IMG/VR virus record: IMGVR_UViG_3300039203_000123
Coordinates: 1-43,046 of that record
Reading direction: 5' to 3' (one strand)
DNA length: 43,046 nucleotides
Source of the DNA: a virus
Shown: positions 23,352-30,731 of the stretch, one piece after another
Layout of the letters: each line of letters opens with the position of its first letter
Position numbering within the stretch: position 1 is the stretch's first letter
Translations under genes and position numbers: made by a program
Notes under the pieces: model-generated
The model's database searches: none
What the model was told of the DNA's origin: nothing
What the model saw: the letters and a program-made list of their open reading frames with translations, nothing else

Positions 23352-23978
23352 CTATAACGAAGAACGGCCAGGGTGCAGCGTCTCGAACAGCTTTGCCCCG
23401 CGCAGACCAATACGAAAGTACCTGGCATGAAGAGTCGTGTACTTTATCCCAGACAGGTCCGAGGCTTTTTTCAAGGTCATCCTCCTACCTAAGTAGTGGA
23501 CGTGAACGTTGGCTCTCGTGTTATTCGCCTGCTCTTCTTTCGAAGCCCAGCAAACATTGCTGGGCGCGTAGCCTTTCGAATTATTTTTCCTCTCCAATGA
23601 CGCACCTAAAAAGGGTGGCCTTCCTACGTCCTGAAGCCAATTCGAAAATTGGTGCCATCTCCAGCACACTTTTACCCCACGCCCACCGTAGTTTTTGTAG
23701 GATTTCGAGTTTGGGTTGTAGCACCTTTTAAGCATGCTAAACCAAACTTGATAAAGTTTAGAGCCGCTTTCTCCGTGAACGGTTCTGCTTTTTAATTCCT
23801 CTGTCCGTAGGCAACCACACGACTTAGAAGTACCAGACTTTAAACTATGGGAATCCACACTACGCAATTTTCCGCATACGCAGCGGCACTGCCATTTTCG
23901 TCTAGGACTATTTTTCTTGTCCGCACGCAGTACAGTCCATCTTCCAAATTTACGACCAGATAGGTCTATTTTGTTCAT
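23352..23978 (-). CDS. Homing-endonuclease-like protein (zinc/HNH type)
   Basis: A 208-residue protein from ATG 23978. The N-terminus LSGRKFGRWTVL, then WQCRCVCG and SGTSKSCGCLR, is the Cys-rich DNA-binding module that precedes HNH-like phage proteins. The core has YQVWFSMLKRCYNPNSKSY, NYGGRGVKVCWRW and SLERKNNSKGYAPSNVCWAS, the conserved 'R-N-G-Y-N-W' HNH-like nuclease signature. A C-terminal helix-turn-helix (MTLKKASDLSGIKYTTLHAR) would bind target DNA. It probably cuts DNA lacking the gene to copy itself. It splits the helicase-nuclease run and is more AT-rich than its neighbours, which fits recent mobility. Confidence 0.85.
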   Translation of the reverse strand: MNKIDLSGRKFGRWTVLRADKKNSPRRKWQCRCVCGKLRSVDSHSLKSGTSKSCGCLRTEELKSRTVHGESGSKLYQVWFSMLKRCYNPNSKSYKNYGGRGVKVCWRWHQFSNWLQDVGRPPFLGASLERKNNSKGYAPSNVCWASKEEQANNTRANVHVHYLGRRMTLKKASDLSGIKYTTLHARYFRIGLRGAKLFETLHPGRSSL

Positions 23979-23984
23979 AAATTC

Positions 23985-25817
23985 TCATGCTATAACTCTT
24001 TTCTTTTTAACAAACAAACATCCAGGACCGTGCTGTCTAATCCCTAGCAAAGTACATTTCGGTAGATTCTTACACTGATTGCACTGAAGGTTGGTCAGAA
24101 GAGCCTCAGCGATATCTTGCTTATTGTTGATTGCTTCGATGACACGCAAATCAATTGAGTCTTCCGCGATTAATCGGTAAACAATAACTTTCTTCTTTTG
24201 ACCGATTCTATAGTTTCTGTCGATCGACTGAAGGTAGTGCTCTAGGTTGAACGTCAGAGAATAATAGATAGAGTAATCCGCAGCATTCGCCGTAAATCCT
24301 ACTCCGAGACCGATATTAGAAATTACCACCCGGAATTCCAGGCTCTCGGTGTTGAACACTTCGAGCTCGGTCTTAGGGTCTTTCTTGACCCGGATGTAGG
24401 GCGTCCCGGCCTCGACAAGTGCCGCCTCGAGCATGTCGAGCTCGGCGGTCGCCTTGCACCAGATCAAAACTTTCCCGGTCTCCGTGTGCAGAATCTCGTC
24501 GACGAGCTCCATGCAGATTTCGAGCTTCGGATTCGACTTGAAAAACTTGGTGTTGACCGGCGGTTCTTTCTGCACCACTTGGCAGAACTTCGTGTAGGGC
24601 TTTACTTTCGCCTCGACGCAGTTCGCCATATGGACGCAGTTGTCACAGATCTTCGGGTCTTTCTCGCTGACGTACATGAACCCGCCGGTCACCTGGTTCA
24701 TCTTCCCCAGCGCCACCAGCTTCGTCGTCTTGCTGACGATTCCTTCGTCTAAATAGAGATCGTCCTCTGTCGACAGGTCGTAGTACATCTGGAGCTGGTC
24801 GCCCGCCATCTTGATGTGCTTGTCGATGACCATGCGCTCGGGCAAGTCCAAGCACTGCTCTTTCAAATAGCGCACGGTATACTTGCGCACTTTCTGGTTC
24901 AGCTTGTCGAGATTCTTCACGCCCACCACGACGTTTCTGTTCCACGAAGCGTGCTCCAGGTAGTCCTGACAAAAGCGAAAATAATCCTGATTCAAAATCT
25001 GCGGGCTCAAAAACTGGAAGACCGGATAAAGGTCAGTCGGCTTGTTTAGGACAGCAGTACCCGACATGGCGATGCGCCGGTACGCTTTGCCGGAAAGCTC
25101 GAGAATCCCCTTGGTGCGCTGGCTTTTAATATTCTTGATCCGCTGGCATTCGTCCAGAATGATCATCTTGTACGGGAAGTTTTTGGCAACCAAATCTTTG
25201 TAAATATTGGCCGTCTCGTAGCCGATGACCAAGACATCGTAAAGTCCGACTTCACTAGAGAGCGCCGCCTTCTTTTTCGCCGCCGACATGCCTCGCTTGA
25301 TATAGAGCACGTTCAGATCTTTGGAGCTGTGGATCGCGAACTCGCCTTCCCAGTTGCTCACCAGAGACGGCGGCACGATTAGGAGGGTTTTTTCTCCGGT
25401 GGCGCAGATAAGATCGGTGGCGACCTTGGATTTACCAATACCCGTATCGAGCAGAAGTCCACACCGATAGTGATACAGACTGTAGAGTAAAGTCTCTTGC
25501 TGATGCGCGTACGGCACGGTCTTGAACTTAAAGCCTTCGGGAAGCTTTCGGTCGTCAAAGTCTTTCTCCAGTTTGCGCCCGCTGGCAATGATCGCCTTGG
25601 CTTTGTCGGTGAACTCGACCTTCGGAAAAAGAATGTGAAGGTCGTTGAGCAGCGGCGTAAGAAAGGGCGGGTACGCCGGGAGATAGCAAACTCCCGACGC
25701 CCCGTCGAAGGTCGCTGCTGCCAAGCGCCGCAACTGCGTGGGGTCTTTCCCCATCGGGCACATAAGTACGGGCGTTCCATTGAGAACGGTCCCACTGAGC
25801 TTCAGTGCATATACCAT
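23985..25817 (-). CDS. SNF2-type superfamily 2 helicase
   Basis: A 610-residue protein; ATG 25817 with GAGGT upstream is chosen because the longer frame runs into the preceding gene. It has a Q/I region PYAHQQETLL, Walker A DTGIGKS (124-130), motif II LDECQRIKN (Asp222-Glu223), motif III MSGTAVLNKPTDLY and motif VI SIDRNYRIGQKKKVIVYRLI. That last motif is characteristic of SNF2/RapA-like translocases. Two Cys clusters (CDNCVHMANC; CNQCKNLPKC) may bind zinc. It would move on duplex DNA, remodelling protein-DNA complexes or helping replication or recombination. It lies between conserved unknown genes and a homing endonuclease. Confidence 0.9.
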   Translation of the reverse strand: MVYALKLSGTVLNGTPVLMCPMGKDPTQLRRLAAATFDGASGVCYLPAYPPFLTPLLNDLHILFPKVEFTDKAKAIIASGRKLEKDFDDRKLPEGFKFKTVPYAHQQETLLYSLYHYRCGLLLDTGIGKSKVATDLICATGEKTLLIVPPSLVSNWEGEFAIHSSKDLNVLYIKRGMSAAKKKAALSSEVGLYDVLVIGYETANIYKDLVAKNFPYKMIILDECQRIKNIKSQRTKGILELSGKAYRRIAMSGTAVLNKPTDLYPVFQFLSPQILNQDYFRFCQDYLEHASWNRNVVVGVKNLDKLNQKVRKYTVRYLKEQCLDLPERMVIDKHIKMAGDQLQMYYDLSTEDDLYLDEGIVSKTTKLVALGKMNQVTGGFMYVSEKDPKICDNCVHMANCVEAKVKPYTKFCQVVQKEPPVNTKFFKSNPKLEICMELVDEILHTETGKVLIWCKATAELDMLEAALVEAGTPYIRVKKDPKTELEVFNTESLEFRVVISNIGLGVGFTANAADYSIYYSLTFNLEHYLQSIDRNYRIGQKKKVIVYRLIAEDSIDLRVIEAINNKQDIAEALLTNLQCNQCKNLPKCTLLGIRQHGPGCLFVKKKRVIA

Positions 25818-25824
25818 GGGGACC

Positions 25825-26226
25825 TCAGAGACGTTCGGTGTTGAATAGCAGCTCTTTAAAGGCGTTCTCGTCGACAAAAATACGTTTGAGTTTTCTGGTT
25901 ATCTCGAGGCAGCTTTTGTAGATCGCCTCGGCCCTTCGGCTGTCGGTGTCGTAGCCCAAATCCCGGGCCCACTCTTCGAAGTGCCGTGCGCAGACCACTG
26001 AACTTACGTCGCTTGCCAAGCAGTCAAGAACGCCCTCGAGCTCCGGTTCTTTTTCATGCGACATGCCCATCGAGTAGTAAAACGTCGCCCGTCTCCCGCC
26101 GCAATGGATAAGGCACTTATAGTGTCGGGCTTCCCACTTCGGGTCGCTCATGCTCGGGTTCTCGCCGGTCTCCTCGACCTCCATTTTCATTTTGTTCTTC
26201 GCTACGAACTCCTTGATCGTTCCCAC
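25825..26226 (-). CDS. Conserved phage protein of unknown function
   Basis: A 133-residue protein from GTG 26226 with a weak GGGGG 8 nt upstream; its first 110 bp overlap the gene before it in another frame. The segments VLDCLASDVSSV, FEEWARDLGYDTDSRRAEAIY and LLFNTERL belong to a conserved hypothetical family widespread in tailed phages (DCLASDAS ... FEEWA.E.GYDTDSR ... Y..C). The function of that family is unknown to me. It has seven Cys/His residues without a regular zinc pattern. It is followed 7 bp later by the helicase start, so the two are probably one operon. Confidence 0.8.
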   Translation of the reverse strand: MGTIKEFVAKNKMKMEVEETGENPSMSDPKWEARHYKCLIHCGGRRATFYYSMGMSHEKEPELEGVLDCLASDVSSVVCARHFEEWARDLGYDTDSRRAEAIYKSCLEITRKLKRIFVDENAFKELLFNTERL

Positions 26227-27262
26227 CGTCTGCCCCCACCCTGCGATGTCTGATGTGCGGCTTCACCCAGACAAGTCTGTGCTGCTGTCGGCCAGGTCCC
26301 ACGGCTTGCTCGCGGACGTGCATCTTCACGTCCCACGCAGCGGCGCTGTAGAAGGGATCTTTTTTATAGTTGTAGCCCAGTAGCACCAGCTCCTCTCGAC
26401 TAAAATCTGCATCCGCTCGGACGACTTTAGTGGACGTTGGGCTTCGATATCGAAGGTGATTTCTGAAATGGCGTAAGTCGGGTTGTCCCGAGACGATGTA
26501 CGCCAGGGTGTTACAAAATAAGGCGTCCTTGATATCATATCCGTCTTCCATGGTTTTGATTTTGTAGCGCATCATCGCGTCGACTTCGGCCCAGTTCGAG
26601 TGGCGCCAACTGTCTCTGACCGTCATCTTTTCGTTGAGCGGTCGCATGCGAAATGCGTAATTGAAGCTCTCGCCTTTGGTATCGACATAGCCAAACGAAA
26701 CGCAAAGATCGCCGATCTCATAGGCGTAGTTTCCAACGACCGGGCAGCCAATGACCTCGTTTGTGAACACAACCTCTTTGACCGGTCCGCAATAAAAATA
26801 GAAGCCCGTGAACTCGTGCCCATAGCCGTCCGAGACCGGCACGGGCAAAGAGACATAGCCAACCGCGTTCCTTGGCAAGTGTTCGTAGGTGAGCTCCTCG
26901 AGCTGGACCTGCGCGAACGCCCGGAAGAACTCCGGCTGGAAAACGTAGATCTTACGCTCGGTCTTTGGTGCGTTGAAATAGGCGGAGATGATGCCAGCGG
27001 AGAGACGCGCCGCACCGTCCTTGGCGATGTTGTTCTGGATGATCTCGAACAAGCTGTCGATGTACTTCGAGTTGAAATTCGGGCTGTGGCTAGGATCTCG
27101 AATAAGCTTAGTGGCGTGCTTCAACATGAAGTGAGCTGCACGGGTCCACGCCGCTGACTTTTTGAATTTCAAGACGTCGGTAGCCTCGGCGAAGTCTTTG
27201 TCGCACAGCTCGCTCTCTTCGACGAGCTCAGGGTGAGTCTTCTTTATTTTCAGTTCGTCCAT
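26117..27262 (-). CDS. Conserved phage protein of unknown function
   Basis: A 381-residue protein from ATG 27262 with AGAGGGG upstream. Most of it is mixed alpha/beta (IYVFQPEFFRAFAQVQLEEL; FYFYCGPVKEVVFTNEV). Near the C-terminus, AVGPGRQQHRLVWVKPHIRHR matches a short motif, 'GPGR ... W..PH.RH', that I associate with conserved hypothetical proteins of phages. This supports the frame even though it reads through the next gene's start by 110 bp. The last 40 residues (from about GADGG) are Arg/Glu/Gly-rich and look like translation of the overlapping gene rather than a folded part. The function is unknown. Confidence 0.7.
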   Translation of the reverse strand: MDELKIKKTHPELVEESELCDKDFAEATDVLKFKKSAAWTRAAHFMLKHATKLIRDPSHSPNFNSKYIDSLFEIIQNNIAKDGAARLSAGIISAYFNAPKTERKIYVFQPEFFRAFAQVQLEELTYEHLPRNAVGYVSLPVPVSDGYGHEFTGFYFYCGPVKEVVFTNEVIGCPVVGNYAYEIGDLCVSFGYVDTKGESFNYAFRMRPLNEKMTVRDSWRHSNWAEVDAMMRYKIKTMEDGYDIKDALFCNTLAYIVSGQPDLRHFRNHLRYRSPTSTKVVRADADFSREELVLLGYNYKKDPFYSAAAWDVKMHVREQAVGPGRQQHRLVWVKPHIRHRRVGADGGNDQGVRSEEQNENGGRGDRREPEHERPEVGSPTL

Positions 27263-27265
27263 TCC

Positions 27266-27613
27266 CTACCCCTCTATGTCGCAATGGCAAAGCCCAAGCT
27301 CTCCCACCTGTTTAAAGCACTTTAGGCACAACACCGTAGATCCGATGGTCATCATTGGGTATTTTTCTGCGATCTCCGCCGATGTCTTTACGGGAAGATC
27401 TTCGAAGAGATCTATGTCTCGGTACTTGAGTTCTTTGCACATCGCTTTGTAGATGCTCGACCGACGCCAATAAGTTTCGAAGTCCGACTTTCTCCCTAAG
27501 AACCTGATGGTGTTCATCAGGTGCGTATCAGTCATGTCTTTCAAACGAATCTGTGCCCCACGCTGGGGTTGCCAGTGTGCGTTGCGAAACTTCAAATCGG
27601 CCCACTCATTCAC
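27266..27613 (-). CDS. Hypothetical phage protein
   Basis: A 115-residue protein from GTG 27613, preceded by GGAGGAG at 5 nt and overlapping the previous stop (GTGA). It is basic in the middle (IRFLGRKSDFETYWRRSSIY), with tandem helices. The C-terminus holds a possible half zinc site (VLCLKCFKQVGELGLCHCDIEG; four Cys), which may dimerise or bind metal. It has no recognised family. It belongs to a tight cluster of small genes on the minus strand (27266-29124) with overlapping starts. Confidence 0.65.
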   Translation of the reverse strand: MNEWADLKFRNAHWQPQRGAQIRLKDMTDTHLMNTIRFLGRKSDFETYWRRSSIYKAMCKELKYRDIDLFEDLPVKTSAEIAEKYPMMTIGSTVLCLKCFKQVGELGLCHCDIEG

Positions 27614-27837
27614 ATCTTCTCCTCCAGCCAAATGAGATCCTCCCTGTTGGTCGCTTGTGAGGTCTCGCCTCTGCCATAGTTCACGAACACGAAGCGCTCG
27701 GTGATCGAAGTGATTCGACCCTCCTCGCAGTCTTTTTGATCGTGCATGTACTGGGCAAGGGAAGATCCACGCCGTAAAACGTGAGAAGGGACGTAGACTA
27801 CTCTACGTCCCACGTCTTTCTCGGTTGGTGTGATCAA
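27610..27837 (-). CDS. Small conserved phage protein
   Basis: A 75-residue protein with a TTG start (27837) overlapping the preceding stop (TTGA). The pattern DVGRRVVYVP, EEGRITSITERFVFVNYG and ATNREDLIWL matches a small beta-barrel-like protein common in phages, in which GRxVxY, GxIxS, VFVxYG and a final DL-W are kept. The function is unknown. A perfect 10-bp stem-loop (27788-27811) lies within codons 10-17 of the message. Coupling with its neighbours implies co-expression. Confidence 0.78.
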   Translation of the reverse strand: MITPTEKDVGRRVVYVPSHVLRRGSSLAQYMHDQKDCEEGRITSITERFVFVNYGRGETSQATNREDLIWLEEKM

Positions 27838-28541
27838 TTAGTTTTTCCTTCTCCTGTCAGCTTCTCGAGCAAATGCTGCGGAAGCACTTTATAGCCGGAC
27901 ACGGTCATCGCCGCCGAGTGAAGCATCTCGCCACGGTGGGCTACGTACTTCGTGTGGGCAACGCTTCCTGTCGTCCGGTCACACCTTGACGGCTTGTCCA
28001 CCGAGATATGCAGCCGGCATGACCCCGGCCGGTCTTCGTAGACCCGACAAGTTTTGTCTTCGCCTAAAAATACGCAAGCCGTCTCCGAGTAAGGCTTGGC
28101 GTACCAAACGCCAGCCGAGTCCGGGAACTTGGCTTGCGCCTGAAGCCGAGTCATGTCGATGTCGACGCCGCCCCGCACCCGTTCGGCCAGGAGCTCGGCT
28201 TCGTCACCAGTGATCCCGACCTGCAAGTGGCAGCAGAAGGCACAGCCTTTTTGGCAGCTAATATTCCGAGATTGAATGGGGTGATCTTTGATCGACCGCT
28301 CGATCTCGTCGTCAATCGACTTATGCACGCCCCGCGCTCGATCAGGTCCGGCTGGATACGCCTTGAGCTGCCTTATGGCGTCTGTCATGACCTGCCGAGC
28401 CATCTGGCTAAAAGCTTCGAGATTCTCTTGGCCCATGATCAGCGCTTGCTGAGCAACTTCCCCAAGCGACGCTGTAAAAATAGACCCGCCTGTCTTGGAG
28501 AAGAAGTTACGTTCCTTCTTTACCCTGCTCGACTTCCCCAT
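27834..28541 (-). CDS. YkgJ-type Cys-cluster protein
   Basis: A 235-residue protein from ATG 28541, overlapping the upstream gene by 35 bp. The N-terminal 80 residues are helical. SCQKGCAFCCHLQVGITGDE is the CxxxCxxCC start of the YkgJ/UPF0153 cluster. It continues with AELLAE, then TACVFLGEDKTCRVYEDRPG and SCRLH, giving eight Cys that chelate iron or zinc. Members are found in bacteria and phages with no well-established activity. It sits among small phage genes and next to a zinc-ribbon protein, so metal-dependent nucleic-acid roles are possible, but this is inference. Confidence 0.85.
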   Translation of the reverse strand: MGKSSRVKKERNFFSKTGGSIFTASLGEVAQQALIMGQENLEAFSQMARQVMTDAIRQLKAYPAGPDRARGVHKSIDDEIERSIKDHPIQSRNISCQKGCAFCCHLQVGITGDEAELLAERVRGGVDIDMTRLQAQAKFPDSAGVWYAKPYSETACVFLGEDKTCRVYEDRPGSCRLHISVDKPSRCDRTTGSVAHTKYVAHRGEMLHSAAMTVSGYKVLPQHLLEKLTGEGKTN

Positions 28542-29124
28542 CGTCCTCTTCTCCTGGCCAGTCTTTTGGTTTTTCTATCACGATCTTCTTTTTCATGTCC
28601 GACTCGAAATAGGTGATCGTCTGCTTATTATTCCAGGCCGTCATGAACGCAAAATATTCGTCGGTGTCGACGATCTGATCTTGCAACTCCGTCCCGTTCT
28701 CGTTCTCCGGCAAGTCTTCACAGGCGTTCTCATACACTGACTGGGCGTTGATTCCCGGCCACTTCACTTCTTTGCACGGACGCAAATCGACCGGAACGTC
28801 TTCCCAAGCTTCGCCGTCGTAACGGTCTAGGAACTCTTCTTCGCTGTTGTAATACTCGTCGTCATCCACGCAAAGAAAAGGCCCGCCGTCGTAGGGCACG
28901 AGCTCGGCTTTGTCGAACGAAGCCTTATCCCGGCACTCATTGCAGATGGTGTGGAAATACTTCGCGTCCATTTCTTTCTTGCAGGTTTCGCAGTGCTTTG
29001 GCGTGCAGCAAGCTTCGGCCTCGGCTTCAGATCTTTTCCAGTGACGGCACTTGTTGCAGAACCAGAAATCTTTGACAGCTTTGAAGACACCGTCGGACAA
29101 CGTGAACATCGGTTGCGCTTCCAT
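28507..29124 (-). CDS. Zinc-ribbon-containing phage protein
   Basis: A 205-residue protein from ATG 29124; GGAGG lies just upstream and the start directly follows the stop of the homing-endonuclease gene (TAAATG). The N-terminal part has three Cys pairs: WFCNKCRHW, HCETCKKEM and TICNECRDK, suggesting two zinc ribbons (residues about 20-70). The rest is highly acidic (CVDDDEYYNSEEEFLDRYDG) with an acidic C-terminus. It is probably a small nucleic-acid- or protein-binding adaptor. No named family is recognised. It is the first gene after the inserted endonuclease gene. Confidence 0.7.
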   Translation of the reverse strand: MEAQPMFTLSDGVFKAVKDFWFCNKCRHWKRSEAEAEACCTPKHCETCKKEMDAKYFHTICNECRDKASFDKAELVPYDGGPFLCVDDDEYYNSEEEFLDRYDGEAWEDVPVDLRPCKEVKWPGINAQSVYENACEDLPENENGTELQDQIVDTDEYFAFMTAWNNKQTITYFESDMKKKIVIEKPKDWPGEEDDGEVEQGKEGT

Positions 29125-29718
29125 TTATCCTCCGAAGCTGGCGAGCAGCTCTTTTAGTTTTAAAAAATTAGGGCGCCAAGCAATGGCTTCTTCGAGAGAG
29201 TAGTTAAAACGGGCATACTCTCTAAAGTGCTCAAGGGCTAATTGGTCGTAGACTTTCGCGGCGATTTCTTTATCGGGAAACGGGCCATAGCGCAGGAAAG
29301 CTCCGTCCACCCTTATGGTAGAGAAATAGTTCCCGAGGCTATCCTTCGTAACTCCCTTCAACCCGAGTTTATTGTTCGAATGCACTTTCCTGTTTTTTGA
29401 ATTTTCTTTGCGAGTGCATACGCGCAGATTGTCCCTTCTGTTATTAAAAGAGTCGCCGTCTTTATGGTCGACTTCCATGTCTTCTGCGGGGCGCATGATG
29501 AATCGGTTCAAGCCGATCCTTTGCTTTTTTTGACCGGCTATTTTACTAGGAATGTCTACCCCCACGAAAAACCAGTCGGGTCTCGTCGGCGAAGTGCTTA
29601 TTACGAGGTACCCGTTCGCATCTTGGACCTTGCGGTAGTCGACTTCGTCGAGAACCACCGTGCCCTTCTTATGATGGCTAAAAACAACCCCCTCTCGGAT
29701 CTCGACTTTGCAAGTCAC
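29125..29718 (-). CDS. HNH homing endonuclease with AP2 domain, copy 1
   Basis: The start is uncertain: GTG 29718 gives 197 residues, TTG 29730 gives 201; neither has a strong ribosome site. The HNH core is FIMRPAEDMEVDHKDGDSFN followed by NRRDNLRVCT. Next comes an AP2/ERF-type DNA-binding domain (LKGVTKDSLGNYFSTIRVDG ... GPFPDKEIAAKVYDQLAL). AP2-HNH proteins are mobile endonucleases found in phage genomes. The gene is inserted exactly before the ATG of the zinc-ribbon gene. The lower GC content relative to neighbours fits acquisition. Confidence 0.88.
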   Translation of the reverse strand: MTCKVEIREGVVFSHHKKGTVVLDEVDYRKVQDANGYLVISTSPTRPDWFFVGVDIPSKIAGQKKQRIGLNRFIMRPAEDMEVDHKDGDSFNNRRDNLRVCTRKENSKNRKVHSNNKLGLKGVTKDSLGNYFSTIRVDGAFLRYGPFPDKEIAAKVYDQLALEHFREYARFNYSLEEAIAWRPNFLKLKELLASFGG

Positions 29719-29822
29719 AACTCGCCCCAAAAGGAAAGGGTTTTCGAATGCTTTTTAGAAAACTACACTGAAAAAAGTTGAATAGCGCGTGTTAACATAC
29801 AAAAAACACCTAATTCAAGTGG

Positions 29823-29850
29823 AAAAAAGACCCGGGGATTGCTCCCCGGG
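29823..29850 (-). terminator. Rho-independent terminator
   Basis: CCCGGGG (29831-29837) and CCCCGGG (29844-29850) enclose a 6-nt loop; on the minus strand TCTTTTTT follows (29823-29830). It would end the minus-strand transcript that passes the 30045-30245 gene and the non-coding stretch after it. Confidence 0.88.
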
Positions 29851-29851
29851 C

Positions 29852-30044
29852 TATCAAGAACTGAATCACATGGTGGTTGGGTACAGGATACGGAGAAAGC
29901 GTTGTTGAGGACGGACTAAAGATTCAGAAAACTTCCGTACGGTGCAGTATTACCCGTGCCGCGCCGCGCGGAAGAAGTTTTCAAGCTTCGAGACTCGCCT
30001 TCGTCTTCAGGGTGCCCCAAGGCCCACTTCTCGGTATTTTCTGC
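29852..30044 (-). ncRNA. Possible structured 3' non-coding RNA
   Basis: About 190 bases without a gene lie between the stop at 30045 and the terminator at 29823-29850. A long stem forms between GAAAACTTCCG (29927-29937) and 29969-29982 (11 pairs with a 3-nt bulge), enclosing a GC-rich loop. It may be a regulatory RNA processed from the 3' end or a separate small RNA. Evidence is only one long hairpin plus position. Confidence 0.35.
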
Positions 30045-30245
30045 CTAGCAGATTAGGCCGCCAACCTTCTTGACGAGCCGCTGGGTCTCGAGTTGACCCT
30101 GCGGGCTCGACAAGATGGCTGTGATGGCGGTCATCAAGATCGTCGAGACGATCTCTGCCCAGGGGAACCCCTCCGCCTTGGCGCCGGCGGGGCGCAGTTG
30201 GACGACGGTTCCACCTTCTTCACCTTCCTTGGAAAACAGATCCAT
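30045..30245 (-). CDS. Small protein with one membrane-like helix
   Basis: A 66-residue protein from ATG 30245 with GGGAG 6 nt upstream. The N-terminal 25 residues are acidic/polar (MDLFSKEGEEGGTVVQLRP). Residues about 30-48 (WAEIVSTILMTAITAILSS) are hydrophobic enough for one membrane helix, and the tail is polar (GQLETQRLVKKVGG). Such small phage membrane proteins are sometimes holins or antiholins, but nothing else nearby supports lysis, so I do not assign it. Confidence 0.6.
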   Translation of the reverse strand: MDLFSKEGEEGGTVVQLRPAGAKAEGFPWAEIVSTILMTAITAILSSPQGQLETQRLVKKVGGLIC

Positions 30246-30434
30246 GACGACTCCCTTTTTGCGAGTTGTCTCAGCGACCTGTAGCCCATCCGTCCATGCG
30301 CATGCAGCTAGTGACTAATGTTTGGCCAGTCGGCCGAAAAAAGAGATTACCCACCGGATGAGAGCTCAGCTATGGTCCTCCCACCCGAGCAATCCTGGTG
30401 AGACAGAGGCGGACGTCCAATGGGCGCCAGGCTT

Positions 30435-30469
30435 GCTCGGCCTATTCCCCCGGGGAATTTTGGCCGAGC
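30435..30469. other. Large nested stem-loop over the 30442 stop codon
   Basis: GCTCGGCC (30435-30442) pairs with GGCCGAGC (30462-30469), and inside it ATTCCCC (30444-30450) pairs with GGGGAAT (30452-30458) around a single C. It covers the stop codon of the 30442-30648 gene. Lacking a U-tract, it may be an RNA stability or processing element, or a cruciform. Confidence 0.6.
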
Positions 30470-30648
30470 TCCTGCGCCATGTCGTAGGCGTCGTCGGCGA
30501 GCCTGTGCGTCTCGAACACGTGGTCGGTCAGCTCCTCCAAGATCTTCAGAACTTCTACTTGAAATACATCGTGAATTGTGCCTTCGGTAGCCGCCTTCCG
30601 CAGCTTCTCGATCCGCTCTTTCAAATCCTCCGCTCGAAAATAATCCAC
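30442..30648 (-). CDS. Small acidic helical protein
   Basis: A 68-residue protein from GTG 30648 with AGAGGA upstream. It is almost entirely helical (DLKERIEKLRKAATEGTIHD; VEVLKILEELTDHVFETHRL), acidic and without Cys. It may be a small dimeric regulator or an anti-host protein, but this is only composition-based. Its upstream region carries the second copy of the shared promoter-like motif (30693-30707), giving it a clear transcription start candidate 46 bp away. Confidence 0.6.
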   Translation of the reverse strand: MDYFRAEDLKERIEKLRKAATEGTIHDVFQVEVLKILEELTDHVFETHRLADDAYDMAQELGQNSPGE

Positions 30649-30692
30649 GTCCTCTTCTCCGTTCTCCTTAAAGGGCCGACTTCGTAAAGCAA

Positions 30693-30707
30693 AAGCTTAT
30701 ACCGCAA
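30693..30707 (-). promoter_or_regulatory. Shared 15-bp promoter-like motif, copy 2
   Basis: TTGCGGTATAAGCTT on the minus strand, identical to 23304-23318, about 45 bp upstream of the 30648 start and just downstream of the HNH gene stop. TATAAG is -10-like. Confidence 0.5.
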
Positions 30708-30731
30708 ACGAGCAGGATTTTTTGAGGGTGG

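Noticed and set aside
26263-26340. Apparent +1 frameshift near the C-terminus of the 26117-27262 gene (a protein-like tail, SKPWDLADSSTDLSG, in another frame).
   Set aside because: The original frame carries AVGPGRQQHRLVWVKPHIRHR, which fits a motif I associate with related phage proteins, and no slippery sequence is present.
30045-30245. Holin assignment for the single-helix small protein.
   Set aside because: One hydrophobic segment only and no endolysin or spanin nearby; the evidence is too weak.
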